DNA of 5,472 nucleotides, from positions 1 to 5,472 of the forward strand of contig PKWD01000115.1 of assembly GCA_003131945.1 (NCBI GenBank). The letters run 5' to 3'. This document shows, one piece after another, positions 1 to 5,411 of the stretch. How positions within the stretch are numbered: the stretch's first letter is position 1; every line of letters starts with the position of its first letter. The notes under the pieces were generated by a model. That model did not search any database and had not been told where the DNA came from. It saw only the letters and a program-made list of their open reading frames with translations. The stretch comes from Acidimicrobiaceae bacterium (GTDB lineage Bacteria; Actinomycetota; Acidimicrobiia; Acidimicrobiales; UBA8190). A program made the position numbers and the translations under genes.

Positions 1-79
1 CGATGGCCCGGCGGATCTCGGCCGCCACCTGTTCGTGCAACGGCATGGGGTCGGTCGCATCGACCTCGACAGGGATCAT
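1..79 (-). CDS. GntR-family transcriptional regulator, N-terminus only (runs off the left edge)
   Basis: Reading leftward from an ATG at 79-77, 26 codons stay open to the window edge and give a protein beginning MIPVEVDATDPMPLHEQVAA and continuing EIRRAI. The pattern of an acidic start, then D-P-x-P-L-x-E-Q-[IV]-A-x-x-I-R-x-A-I, is the classic opening of the GntR winged helix-turn-helix DNA-binding domain. From family knowledge, these proteins bind short palindromes, usually at their own promoter, and respond to a small effector through a C-terminal domain that is not visible here, so the subfamily cannot be fixed. There is no ribosome-binding site. A TATATC box ends seven bases before the ATG, so translation is probably leaderless. 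A 19-bp inverted repeat lies one base upstream of the start, as expected for autoregulation. The gene is divergent from the NHL protein gene that starts at 101. Confidence 0.72.
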   Translation of the reverse strand, partial: MIPVEVDATDPMPLHEQVAAEIRRAI

Positions 80-94
80 AGTGCTAGATATATT
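66..94 (+). promoter_or_regulatory. Predicted leaderless promoter of the NHL protein gene
   Basis: A TCGACA box at 66-71 (one mismatch to TTGACA) and a TATATT box at 89-94 are separated by 17 bases, the ideal sigma-70-type spacing. Six bases separate the -10 box from the ATG at 101, so transcription would start at or next to the A of the start codon. No ribosome-binding site lies upstream of 101, which fits a leaderless mRNA. The -35 box lies inside the first codons of the divergent gntR gene. Confidence 0.55.
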
Positions 95-99
95 AGCAC
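81..99. promoter_or_regulatory. Candidate GntR operator: 19-bp inverted repeat between divergent genes
   Basis: The sequence GTGCTAGATATATTAGCAC has perfect 6-bp arms (GTGCTA at 81-86, TAGCAC at 94-99) around a 7-base AT-rich centre. It fills the 21-base gap between the gntR start (79) and the NHL gene start (101) and covers the predicted -10 boxes of both. Family knowledge: GntR regulators bind such palindromes next to their own genes. Inference: a protein bound here would block both promoters. Confidence 0.62.
87..92 (-). promoter_or_regulatory. Predicted -10 box of the gntR gene
   Basis: Read on the minus strand, TATATC at 92-87 is followed by seven bases and then the ATG at 79, the geometry of a leaderless promoter. 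An overlapping alternative is TAATAT at 95-90. No convincing -35 box is seen. The box lies in the centre of the inverted repeat and overlaps the plus-strand -10 box. Confidence 0.4.
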
Positions 100-100
100 C

Positions 101-1372
101 ATGGGGACCAGGGAGGCCACGTCGACCAGGGAGGCCACGGGGACCAAGGAGGCCGAGGCGGCACCCGGCGAATCCCCCACCGCCCCGACCACTTCCCCCA
201 CCACTCCGGCCGAAGCGCTGATCGAAGAGGCGAAGCGTCGGCACCGTCGTCGTCGGTGTTGGTGGTTCGCCTCGCTGCTCGCTTTGGCCCTGGCCCTGGC
301 CGTGGGAACCAGACTCCTGGCCCCGGGAGGCGGCGGGGGCGCCACCCCGGCGCGCCACCAGCAGTACAAGACCAAGGTGATGGCCCGCCAGCCATCGCCG
401 CCGAAACCGACGCCATCGTCGGTGGTCCTGAACAATCCCGACGCGGTCGCCATGGCCGGCGACGGAACCGTGCTCATCGCCAACGAAGGCACCAGCCAGA
501 TACTGCGCTACGTCTCCTCGACCCGACAGCTGCAGGTGGTCGCCGGTAACGGGGTGGCCGGATTCTCCGGCGACGGTGGCCCGGCCATCGATGCCGAGCT
601 CCGGGGCCCGAGCGGTCTGGCCGTGGCCCCTGACGGCACCATCTACGTCGCCGACTCCGTGAACAAACGCATACGGGCCATCGCCCCCGATGGCACCATC
701 AGCACGGTGGCCGGCGACGGTGGCGTGGAGACCACAGGAGACGGACCGGCACTGGACACCGCCATCGCCACTCCGCAGGCCCTCGCCCTCGCCCCGGACG
801 GGAGTCTGTACTTCACCGACGGTTCCAGCGTCTGGAAGATGTCGCCGTCGGGCACGATCACGACGGAACTGCCCTACAACGACACGCCGCTTCCCTTCGG
901 GGACTTCAGCCCCGATCTGCAGCTGGAAACCAACGCTCTGGCCGTCAACAGCAGCGGCGACATCTATCTGTCGGACTGGGACACGGTTCCGAAGACCATC
1001 GACGAGTTCTCGCCGACGGGGCGGTTCATCATGGCCTGGGTCAACCGCACGGGCTGCCTATCGACGGCGGCCAACGGCGAATTGATCGTGTGCAGCCCCA
1101 ACGGACCGGTGTCGAAGATCACAGGACCGGGACTGACCGCCGGCATGACCACCCAGTCGGCGGCCGGCGTCGGCCTCACCGATGTCACCAGCGACCCCGA
1201 TCTCGGTCTCCCCGGTCTTGTCGCTGCTTCGGCCACGGCCAGTGCGGACGGAGAGGTGTATGCGGTGTCCGGCGGCGGCAACGGCTTTTCGGCCACGTCG
1301 GGACTCATTTCGGTCGATCCCGATGGCCATGTGCACGAACTGGCGACAGGAGCACCTCCGTCCCGGCACTGA
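101..1372 (+). CDS. Membrane-anchored NHL-repeat beta-propeller protein
   Basis: The protein is 423 residues when started at the ATG at 101. An in-frame ATG at 35 would extend it through the operator and into the divergent gntR gene, so 101 is preferred. Residues 1-45 are a Thr/Glu/Pro-rich disordered tail that opens with three six-residue repeats (TREATS, TREATG, TKEAEA). Residues 46-53 are basic (KRRHRRRR), followed by one hydrophobic segment at about 54-73. This predicts a signal anchor with the N-terminus inside and the rest outside the cell. After a Gly/Pro-rich linker, residues about 109-415 carry NHL-type repeats near 112, 170, 225, 277 and 378, for example PSGLAVAPDGTIYVADSVNK. The stretch GVAGFSGDGGPA is typical of teneurin-like NHL proteins. 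Such propellers usually bind proteins, glycans or other ligands; there is no enzyme motif. No kinase domain is attached. The partner is unknown, and control by the adjacent GntR protein is inferred from the shared operator. Confidence 0.83.
   Translation: MGTREATSTREATGTKEAEAAPGESPTAPTTSPTTPAEALIEEAKRRHRRRRCWWFASLLALALALAVGTRLLAPGGGGGATPARHQQYKTKVMARQPSPPKPTPSSVVLNNPDAVAMAGDGTVLIANEGTSQILRYVSSTRQLQVVAGNGVAGFSGDGGPAIDAELRGPSGLAVAPDGTIYVADSVNKRIRAIAPDGTISTVAGDGGVETTGDGPALDTAIATPQALALAPDGSLYFTDGSSVWKMSPSGTITTELPYNDTPLPFGDFSPDLQLETNALAVNSSGDIYLSDWDTVPKTIDEFSPTGRFIMAWVNRTGCLSTAANGELIVCSPNGPVSKITGPGLTAGMTTQSAAGVGLTDVTSDPDLGLPGLVAASATASADGEVYAVSGGGNGFSATSGLISVDPDGHVHELATGAPPSRH
106..159 (+). repeat. 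Three 18-bp tandem repeats in the NHL gene N-terminus
   Basis: The unit GACCAGGGAGGCCACGTC at 106-123 is followed by a copy at 124-141 with two changes and a more diverged copy at 142-159. The length is a multiple of three, so the reading frame is kept. The repeats encode the six-residue units TREATS, TREATG and TKEAEA of the cytoplasmic tail. Confidence 0.85.
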
Positions 1373-1392
1373 GGCTTCCCGGCACTGAGGCT
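1361..1392 (+). repeat. Perfect 16-bp tandem duplication spanning the NHL gene stop codon
   Basis: TCCCGGCACTGAGGCT occurs at 1361-1376 and again, identical, at 1377-1392. The first copy holds the last codons and the TGA stop (1370-1372) of the NHL gene. Removing either copy leaves the protein unchanged, so the duplication is neutral for the protein and probably recent. Confidence 0.93.
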
Positions 1393-1692
1393 GACCCGTG
1401 GCGGCTCGTAGCCCGGGCGGGCCGACATTTACGGGGCGGCGGCGCGTGGCTTGGCGCGGCGCGTGGCCGCCGGTGGCGTCGACAGGCGGGCACCCGCAGT
1501 GAGGCTGGCCGGCAGCCTTCTCGAAGGCGCCGGCGATCACGCCGGCTCCGGCCGCGTCCGTGTCCTGGCCGAAACCGCCTTCGCCCTTGATGCAGGTGAA
1601 GTCGAGCCACGACGTCGATGGTCACGAGAGCCACTGACGCCCGGTTGGTCGGCCGTGAGACGAAGGCGACTGGTGAATTACGCTCGACGATC
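1373..1692. other. Gap of about 320 bases without a confident gene
   Basis: After the NHL stop this region holds the second copy of the 16-bp duplication and very GC-rich sequence with a twice-repeated GGCGCGTGGC-like motif (about 1441-1467). No convincing intrinsic terminator is seen: small GC hairpins near 1403-1422 lack a T-run. No plus-strand reading frame looks like a known protein. The minus strand between about 1455 and 1714 has coding-like codon use that switches frame near 1610-1621 (see findings), which could be the remains of a gene. A promoter for the secreted-protein gene downstream should lie in this gap, but no clear -35/-10 pair could be picked. Confidence 0.5.
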
Positions 1693-2316
1693 GTGGCCAG
1701 GAGGAGAAACATCAGGAGCCTCACCCGAAACTTGGGCCTCAGTTTTCTCGCCGTCGCCTGCGTTTTCTTCGGTATCCCGACGGCGGCCAACGCTCAGGCC
1801 AAGGCATCGTCCAGATCGAAGACGGCCACACCGAAGACGGCCACACCGAAGACGACCGGCACCGTTCAGGCCTTCATGACCCTCTACGGCTACGTGGACA
1901 ACTCACCTCCGGGCACCGACATCGCCCATCCCTGCATTCACAGTGGGGCGGGCGGCACCGGCACCTACGCCGACCCGATCACCTTCGCCACCGATATCAA
2001 GGAACTGCCGTGGTGCGAGATCATCTACGTCCCCTACATGGAGCGGTACTTCATCCATGAGGACGAGTGCTCGGAATGCGACCACGACTGGAAGAAATTC
2101 CAGAAATACCGCTTCGACATGTGGGCCGGCGGAGACGCGGCGTCGGTCCATCAGCCCGAGAAGAAGGCCCTTCTGCGCTGCGAGAGCACATGGACGAGAG
2201 GGAGCTCGATCAAGGACAAGAGCAACCCGACCATCACCCTGGATCCGCCCTCTGACCTCCCGGTGACATCGACGCCCATCTTCTCGCCCCCGGGCACCTG
2301 CTGGGACGGCCAGTAG
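1693..2316 (+). CDS. Secreted cysteine-rich protein of an unnamed family (possible double-psi beta-barrel type)
   Basis: The protein is 207 residues from the GTG at 1693. An ATG at 1618 would add 25 residues with poor codon use (TTA and AGA codons), and the best ribosome-binding site favours an ATC at 1711 (201 residues); the start is uncertain. Residues 3-34 form a signal peptide: basic RRRNIR, a hydrophobic core LGLSFLAVACVFFGI, and cleavage at ANA before Q35. A Lys/Thr/Pro linker with a repeated KTATP follows. The domain (about 58-207) has six cysteines (81, 108, 126, 129, 163, 203), enough for three disulfides. Its marks are LYGYVDNSPPG, GGTGTYADPITFAT, CEIIYVPYMERYF and HEDECSECDHDW. From memory this matches secreted proteins widespread in fungi, and the acidic cluster recalls RlpA/3D-type barrels. 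No catalytic role is proven. It is convergent with the methyltransferase gene, 25 bases away, with no terminator seen between. Confidence 0.72.
   Translation: MARRRNIRSLTRNLGLSFLAVACVFFGIPTAANAQAKASSRSKTATPKTATPKTTGTVQAFMTLYGYVDNSPPGTDIAHPCIHSGAGGTGTYADPITFATDIKELPWCEIIYVPYMERYFIHEDECSECDHDWKKFQKYRFDMWAGGDAASVHQPEKKALLRCESTWTRGSSIKDKSNPTITLDPPSDLPVTSTPIFSPPGTCWDGQ
1699..1706 (+). promoter_or_regulatory. Strong Shine-Dalgarno-like sequence pointing at an ATC codon
   Basis: AGGAGGAG at 1699-1706 is a near-ideal match to the 16S rRNA tail. The spacing of about six bases from AGGAGG leads to ATC at 1711, in frame with the secreted protein, not to ATG, GTG or TTG. If translated instead, it would read as the codons AGG-AGG-AGA, which are rare in high-GC genomes; this favours a ribosome-binding role. 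The nearest canonical in-frame start, GTG at 1693, lies upstream of it. Confidence 0.45.
1819..1857 (+). repeat. 15-bp tandem repeat encoding the KTATP linker
   Basis: AAGACGGCCACACCG at 1819-1833 is repeated exactly at 1834-1848, followed by a partial third copy at 1849-1857. The unit is a multiple of three and encodes KTATP-KTATP-KTT, the flexible linker between the signal peptide and the cysteine-rich domain. Confidence 0.9.
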
Positions 2317-2341
2317 CGACGCCACCGAGTAGCAGCGCCGG

Positions 2342-3733
2342 TCACAAGGTCCAGGCGTGGCGGGACAGGGGCATGGCGCTCGAGCCGTCGGCCCCGGGGA
2401 CGACGCCGAGTACTTGGTGGATACCGATGCCTCCGTCGTCGAAGCCGACGGCCGAGCCGGCCATGTAGAGACGCCATACCCGGGCCCGGGCAGCGCCGAC
2501 GAGGGCGACGGCCTCGAGCCAGCGAGATTCGAGGTTGGCCACCCAGGCGCGCAGTGTGCGTGAGTAGTGCTCGCGCAGCGACTCGACGTCGCGGATCTCG
2601 AAGCCGGCTCGCTCCATGGCCAGCAGGACCTCACCGACGTCCTGGAGCTCGCTGTCGGGGAAGACGTAGCGGCCGATGAACGTGCGGCTCGACACTCTCG
2701 CCCCTCCGGGAGAGGAGATGGCGTGGTTGAGAAGGCGCCCGGTGGGGACGAGCAGTTCGTGCAGGGCCTCGAAGTAGCGGGCCATCTGTGACGCCCCTAC
2801 GTGCTCGAACATACCGATGGACGAGATGGCCTCGAACCGCTCGCCCCGCAGATCGCGGTAGTCCTGCAACCGGATCTCGATCCGGTCGGCCAGGCCGGCG
2901 TCAGCCACCCTCCGGCGGGCGTATTGCGCTTGGGCCGCGCTCAAAGTGACGGCCACCACGCTGGCACCGTGACAGCTGGCGGCGTGCAGGGCCATCGATC
3001 CCCACCCGCAGCCGACGTCGAGGAGTCTCGCCCCTGGTCGCTCGTGGAGGCCGAGCTTGCGGCAGATCAGTTCGTGCTTGGCCCACTGGGCGTCCTCGAG
3101 GTTGGTGGTGTCGTCGGCGAACCGGGCGCAGGAGTAGGTCATGGCCGGACCGAGAACGAGCTCGTAGAAATTGTTGCCGACGTCGTAGTGGTGGCTGATG
3201 GCCTGTGCGTCTCGGCTCGGGGAGTGTCGTCGCCCCCGCGGCCGGGCCTCCTCGGGCGGAGGCGGTGGCGGTAGGCGCAACGCCCCCAACCCAAGAGCGC
3301 CGGCCAAGGCGGCCGGAAGAGCGCGCACGCCGAGTTGCCGCATGTCCTTGTCCGACACCTCACTCATGGCCCTGAGGGTGGCCACGATGTCACCGTCGAT
3401 CTCGATGTCGCCGGCCACGAAGGCCCGGGCCAGACCGATCTCCCCCGGGGCCCAGAGAATGCGGCGCACGGCATCGACCGAGTGGACACGCACCACGGCG
3501 GGGACTTGGGCCGATCCCCCGGTCGGTTCGATGGTCGGTTCGATGGTCGAGCCATCCCAGAATTCGAAGCAGATCGGGACCCGATCACCGAGGAAGTGCC
3601 CGATGAGTGGTCGGAGGACGGCGGCTGCCGATGGGGTGGACGGCGGACGCTTCGGCCCCGATGGCGTGGGTAACGGCGCCGTCCGGTCCCGGGTCTTCAG
3701 GTCGCTCGGACCTCTATGGTCGACGATGCGCAT
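2342..3733 (-). CDS. Cyclopropane-fatty-acyl-phospholipid synthase-family SAM methyltransferase
   Basis: This 463-residue enzyme is predicted to transfer a methylene or methyl group from S-adenosylmethionine to the double bond of an acyl chain in membrane phospholipid. Residues about 78-123 are the N-terminal CFA domain (AVVRVHSVDAVRRILWAPGE onward). A proline-rich linker (155-160) leads to the catalytic domain, which opens with HHYDVGNNFYELVLG (181-195). The SAM-binding motif is LLDVGCGWG (237-245). The residues known in E. coli Cfa for bicarbonate and substrate binding have counterparts: Cys202 in YSCARF, Glu310 in MFEHVG, His337 and Ile339 in NHAIS, and Tyr390 in EHYSRTLRAW. The spacing Glu-His (27) and His-Ile (2) equals that of E. 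coli Cfa, so the enzyme looks intact. The length is slightly above the family norm because of a disordered N-terminus. The start at 3733 is fixed by a GGAGGAGG site seven bases upstream. It follows the UbiA gene by 49 bases on the same strand, so co-transcription is likely. Methylation of another lipid or prenyl substrate is possible. Confidence 0.9.
   Translation of the reverse strand: MRIVDHRGPSDLKTRDRTAPLPTPSGPKRPPSTPSAAAVLRPLIGHFLGDRVPICFEFWDGSTIEPTIEPTGGSAQVPAVVRVHSVDAVRRILWAPGEIGLARAFVAGDIEIDGDIVATLRAMSEVSDKDMRQLGVRALPAALAGALGLGALRLPPPPPPEEARPRGRRHSPSRDAQAISHHYDVGNNFYELVLGPAMTYSCARFADDTTNLEDAQWAKHELICRKLGLHERPGARLLDVGCGWGSMALHAASCHGASVVAVTLSAAQAQYARRRVADAGLADRIEIRLQDYRDLRGERFEAISSIGMFEHVGASQMARYFEALHELLVPTGRLLNHAISSPGGARVSSRTFIGRYVFPDSELQDVGEVLLAMERAGFEIRDVESLREHYSRTLRAWVANLESRWLEAVALVGAARARVWRLYMAGSAVGFDDGGIGIHQVLGVVPGADGSSAMPLSRHAWTL
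3521..3550 (-). repeat. 12-bp tandem repeat inside the methyltransferase gene
   Basis: On the plus strand GGTCGGTTCGAT occurs at 3521-3532 and 3533-3544, with a half copy at 3545-3550. In the minus-strand gene it encodes IEPT-IEPT (residues 64-71). It lies in a loop of the N-terminal domain, away from the catalytic residues, and keeps the frame. Confidence 0.9.
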
Positions 3734-3740
3734 GGCGAAA

Positions 3741-3748
3741 CCTCCTCC
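3741..3748 (-). promoter_or_regulatory. Strong ribosome-binding site of the methyltransferase gene
   Basis: Read on the minus strand, GGAGGAGG is followed by seven bases and then the ATG at 3733. This is an almost ideal Shine-Dalgarno site and decides the start. It sits in the 49-base gap after the UbiA stop, allowing independent re-initiation within one mRNA. Confidence 0.85.
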
Positions 3749-3782
3749 AGGGGGCCCGAGAGATCGGTGCGGCCGGGGTGGG

Positions 3783-4826
3783 TCAGTGGATGTTGGCGAT
3801 GGCGGCGATGATCAGGCCGAGCACGAGGAGCGATCCGGCCCGACGAGTGTGGACGAAGGCGACGGCGGCGAACCACAGGGGCCAGACGGGGAAACCGGCC
3901 GGCGGTTCGTCGGGACGCGGCTGGCTGAGCGCCTTCCACGACGGCACCAGCTTGGTCACCGCCAGCAGGCTGATCAGCGCCGGCCAGGGGAGGGCCCGGA
4001 CAGCCACGCAGGCCACCACGGTGACGTAGAAGGCGGCCATCAGACCCTTGGTGGCGGTGCGGGCGCGGGCCTCGCCGAGGAGCACGGGCAGGGTCTTGAT
4101 CCCGAGGGGGGCGTCGAAAGGGGCCTTGTCGATGTGCTTGCCCATGAGCACGGCCGTGCAGAGAAGGCCGTAGGGAACCGAGGCGGCCACGATCTCCCAG
4201 GGGATGTGACCGACAGCCGAGTAATAGGTGCCGCACACCATGAGCGGCCCCCACACGAGGAACACGTCGGGTTCACCGAGGCCGCGTTTCTTGAGCCGAA
4301 GCGGGGGCGCCGTGTAGGCGAAGCTGAGAGCGAAGCCGCCCAGAGCGAAGGCGACGACGGGCCAGCCCCGGTAGACGGCCAGGACGACGAGGATGCCGAG
4401 GTCGACGGCGTTCACGAGCAGCGCGCCGGCGGCCAGGCGCTTCTTGGAGATCATCCCCGACAACACCGGATGGGGTGCGTACAGGGCGCGGGGGTAGCTC
4501 GAGGTATCGAGTCCCACCTCCATGTCGAACAGGTCGTTCATGAGGTTGTTGGCCACATGGGCCAATATCAGGCCGACGAAGGCGAGCACCAGCAGGCCGG
4601 GCCGGAAGCCGTGGCGGTGGACGGCCAACAGCGTGGCCACCGCCCCGGCCACGAGCGTCATGGGCAGGACGGCGGCCCTCGTGAGTACGAGCCAGCGGGA
4701 CACCGGATCGAGTGCGCGTCCGGTTGGCGGGTTGGTGGTGCGCAGAACCTCCCGCCAGGCCGAGAACCGGCTCTGGACCGGAGGGGCGTCGACGGCGGGG
4801 GGCTGAACGTCGCTCACCAGGCTCAT
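3783..4826 (-). CDS. UbiA-family membrane prenyltransferase (MenA-like)
   Basis: From the ATG at 4826 the protein has 347 residues and about eight or nine hydrophobic segments between residues 48 and 345, the usual UbiA layout. UbiA enzymes join a polyprenyl diphosphate to an aromatic or other acceptor, in quinone, heme or lipid synthesis, at the membrane. The first Asp-rich motif is clear: NNLMNDLFDMEVGLD (residues 93-107), which binds magnesium and diphosphate. The conserved YTAPPLRLKKRGLGE (171-185) follows. The second Asp motif is atypical: GKHIDKAPFDAPLGIKTL (229-246), where most MenA-like enzymes have an N-x-x-R-D-x-x-x-D pattern. The frame extends to an ATG at 4976, but that would overlap the divergent gene at 4966, and the extra 50 residues are low-complexity. 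A GTG at 4817 is another start candidate, seven bases after a TACGAT box. It is the first gene of an operon with the CFA-type methyltransferase. The acceptor substrate cannot be told from sequence, so no gene symbol is given. Confidence 0.85.
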   Translation of the reverse strand: MSLVSDVQPPAVDAPPVQSRFSAWREVLRTTNPPTGRALDPVSRWLVLTRAAVLPMTLVAGAVATLLAVHRHGFRPGLLVLAFVGLILAHVANNLMNDLFDMEVGLDTSSYPRALYAPHPVLSGMISKKRLAAGALLVNAVDLGILVVLAVYRGWPVVAFALGGFALSFAYTAPPLRLKKRGLGEPDVFLVWGPLMVCGTYYSAVGHIPWEIVAASVPYGLLCTAVLMGKHIDKAPFDAPLGIKTLPVLLGEARARTATKGLMAAFYVTVVACVAVRALPWPALISLLAVTKLVPSWKALSQPRPDEPPAGFPVWPLWFAAVAFVHTRRAGSLLVLGLIIAAIANIH

Positions 4827-4830
4827 CGTA
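4825..4830 (-). promoter_or_regulatory. Possible -10 box of the UbiA-methyltransferase operon
   Basis: On the minus strand TACGAT at 4830-4825 fits the TANNNT form and overlaps the ATG at 4826. Seven bases later is GTG (4817-4815), which would give a leaderless start four codons in (protein beginning with M-S-D-V). The best -35 candidate, TTGGCG at 4851-4846, is only 15 bases away, so the support is weak. Confidence 0.25.
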
Positions 4831-4930
4831 TCGACGACGCCCGCCCGCCAACGAACGCGGCGCCAACCGTGCCTGCCGGCAGCGCCGGCCGGCCTGGTTG
4901 CTGCGGTCGTTGGTCCGGTCGCTGTGCCGG

Positions 4931-4958
4931 TTGGGAACGAGGGGGCCTGTGGTAGAAA
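4931..4958 (+). promoter_or_regulatory. Predicted leaderless promoter of the helical-protein gene
   Basis: TTGGGA at 4931-4936 and TAGAAA at 4953-4958 are 16 bases apart. Seven bases then lead to the ATG at 4966, so the transcript would begin at the start codon. There is no ribosome-binding site within reach of 4966. The boxes are imperfect matches. Confidence 0.4.
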
Positions 4959-4965
4959 TTCAGCC

Positions 4966-5403
4966 ATGTCAGACACGGCGGATCACGACCACGTCATCGA
5001 TACCGGAAAAGGCACCTTCGACCTGAGCGAGCTCGGGCATCTCATGCCCGGGATGGCCGAGATCATGCCCCTCGTGGGGGCGCGGATCTGGAAGTGCTAC
5101 TACGCCGGCAAGGCCCGCAACCAGGCGTTGGCCCGTTTCCAATTGAAAGAGGCCCGGGGGCTCATGGAGAAGGGCGCCTTCCTGCGACCGAAGTACAGCG
5201 AGAACATGGACAAGTTCATCGACGAAGAGGTGGCATCGGTTTCCAAATGCATCGAGTCCGAGGACTGGGACTCCTTCGACACCGCCTTCCACGCCATGGT
5301 TGACGCCGCCAACGCCTACCACGACGTCTACGACAAGTCCTTCCTCAAGTGGAAGATCCCCGATCAGGCCCCACCTGACCTGGACATGACACCGCGGCGA
5401 TAA
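4966..5403 (+). CDS. Small all-helical protein of unknown function
   Basis: The protein is 145 residues, soluble, with no signal peptide or membrane segment. I do not recognise a named family. It reads as a bundle of amphipathic helices: about 20-50 (ELGHLMPGMAEIMPLVGARI then WKCYYAGKA), 50-70 (RNQALARFQLKEARGLMEKG), 77-98 and 102-127. The closing stretch FLKWKIPDQAPPDLDMTPRR looks like a conserved tail. The WKxYYAGKARN and FQLKEARGLMEKG stretches look like the core of a conserved family. The length and helix pattern recall four-helix bundles such as cytochrome c', but there is no CxxCH heme site, so heme attachment is unlikely; the His residues (H7, H9, H25, H109, H119) could still bind a metal. 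The ATG at 4966 is preferred over the in-frame start at 4924 because of promoter position. It is divergent from the UbiA operon (139-base gap) and probably co-transcribed with the reductase that starts eight bases after its stop. Confidence 0.72.
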   Translation: MSDTADHDHVIDTGKGTFDLSELGHLMPGMAEIMPLVGARIWKCYYAGKARNQALARFQLKEARGLMEKGAFLRPKYSENMDKFIDEEVASVSKCIESEDWDSFDTAFHAMVDAANAYHDVYDKSFLKWKIPDQAPPDLDMTPRR

Positions 5404-5411
5404 GGGCCACG

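Noticed and set aside
81..99. CIRCE heat-shock operator, because of the TAGCAC and GTGCTA arms.
   Set aside because: CIRCE is TTAGCACTC, nine bases, GAGTGCTAA; here the arms are in the opposite order, shorter and 7 bases apart, and a GntR gene rather than a chaperone gene lies next to it.
1403..1422. Hairpins after the NHL gene as an intrinsic terminator.
   Set aside because: Stems are only 4-5 bp and there is no T-run following them.
1903..2634. Minus-strand open frame of 243 codons across the end of the secreted-protein gene.
   Set aside because: It overlaps two well-supported genes in other frames and has the skewed composition of a shadow frame.
3198..4955. Very long plus-strand open frame of 585 codons.
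   Set aside because: It is antisense to the methyltransferase and UbiA genes, is low-complexity Gly/Arg/Asp-rich, and has no family motifs; long antisense frames are common in high-GC DNA.
4827..4976. N-terminal extension of the UbiA protein to an ATG at 4976.
   Set aside because: It would overlap the divergent helical-protein gene at 4966 and its promoter, and the added residues are Ala/Thr/Arg-rich without family resemblance.
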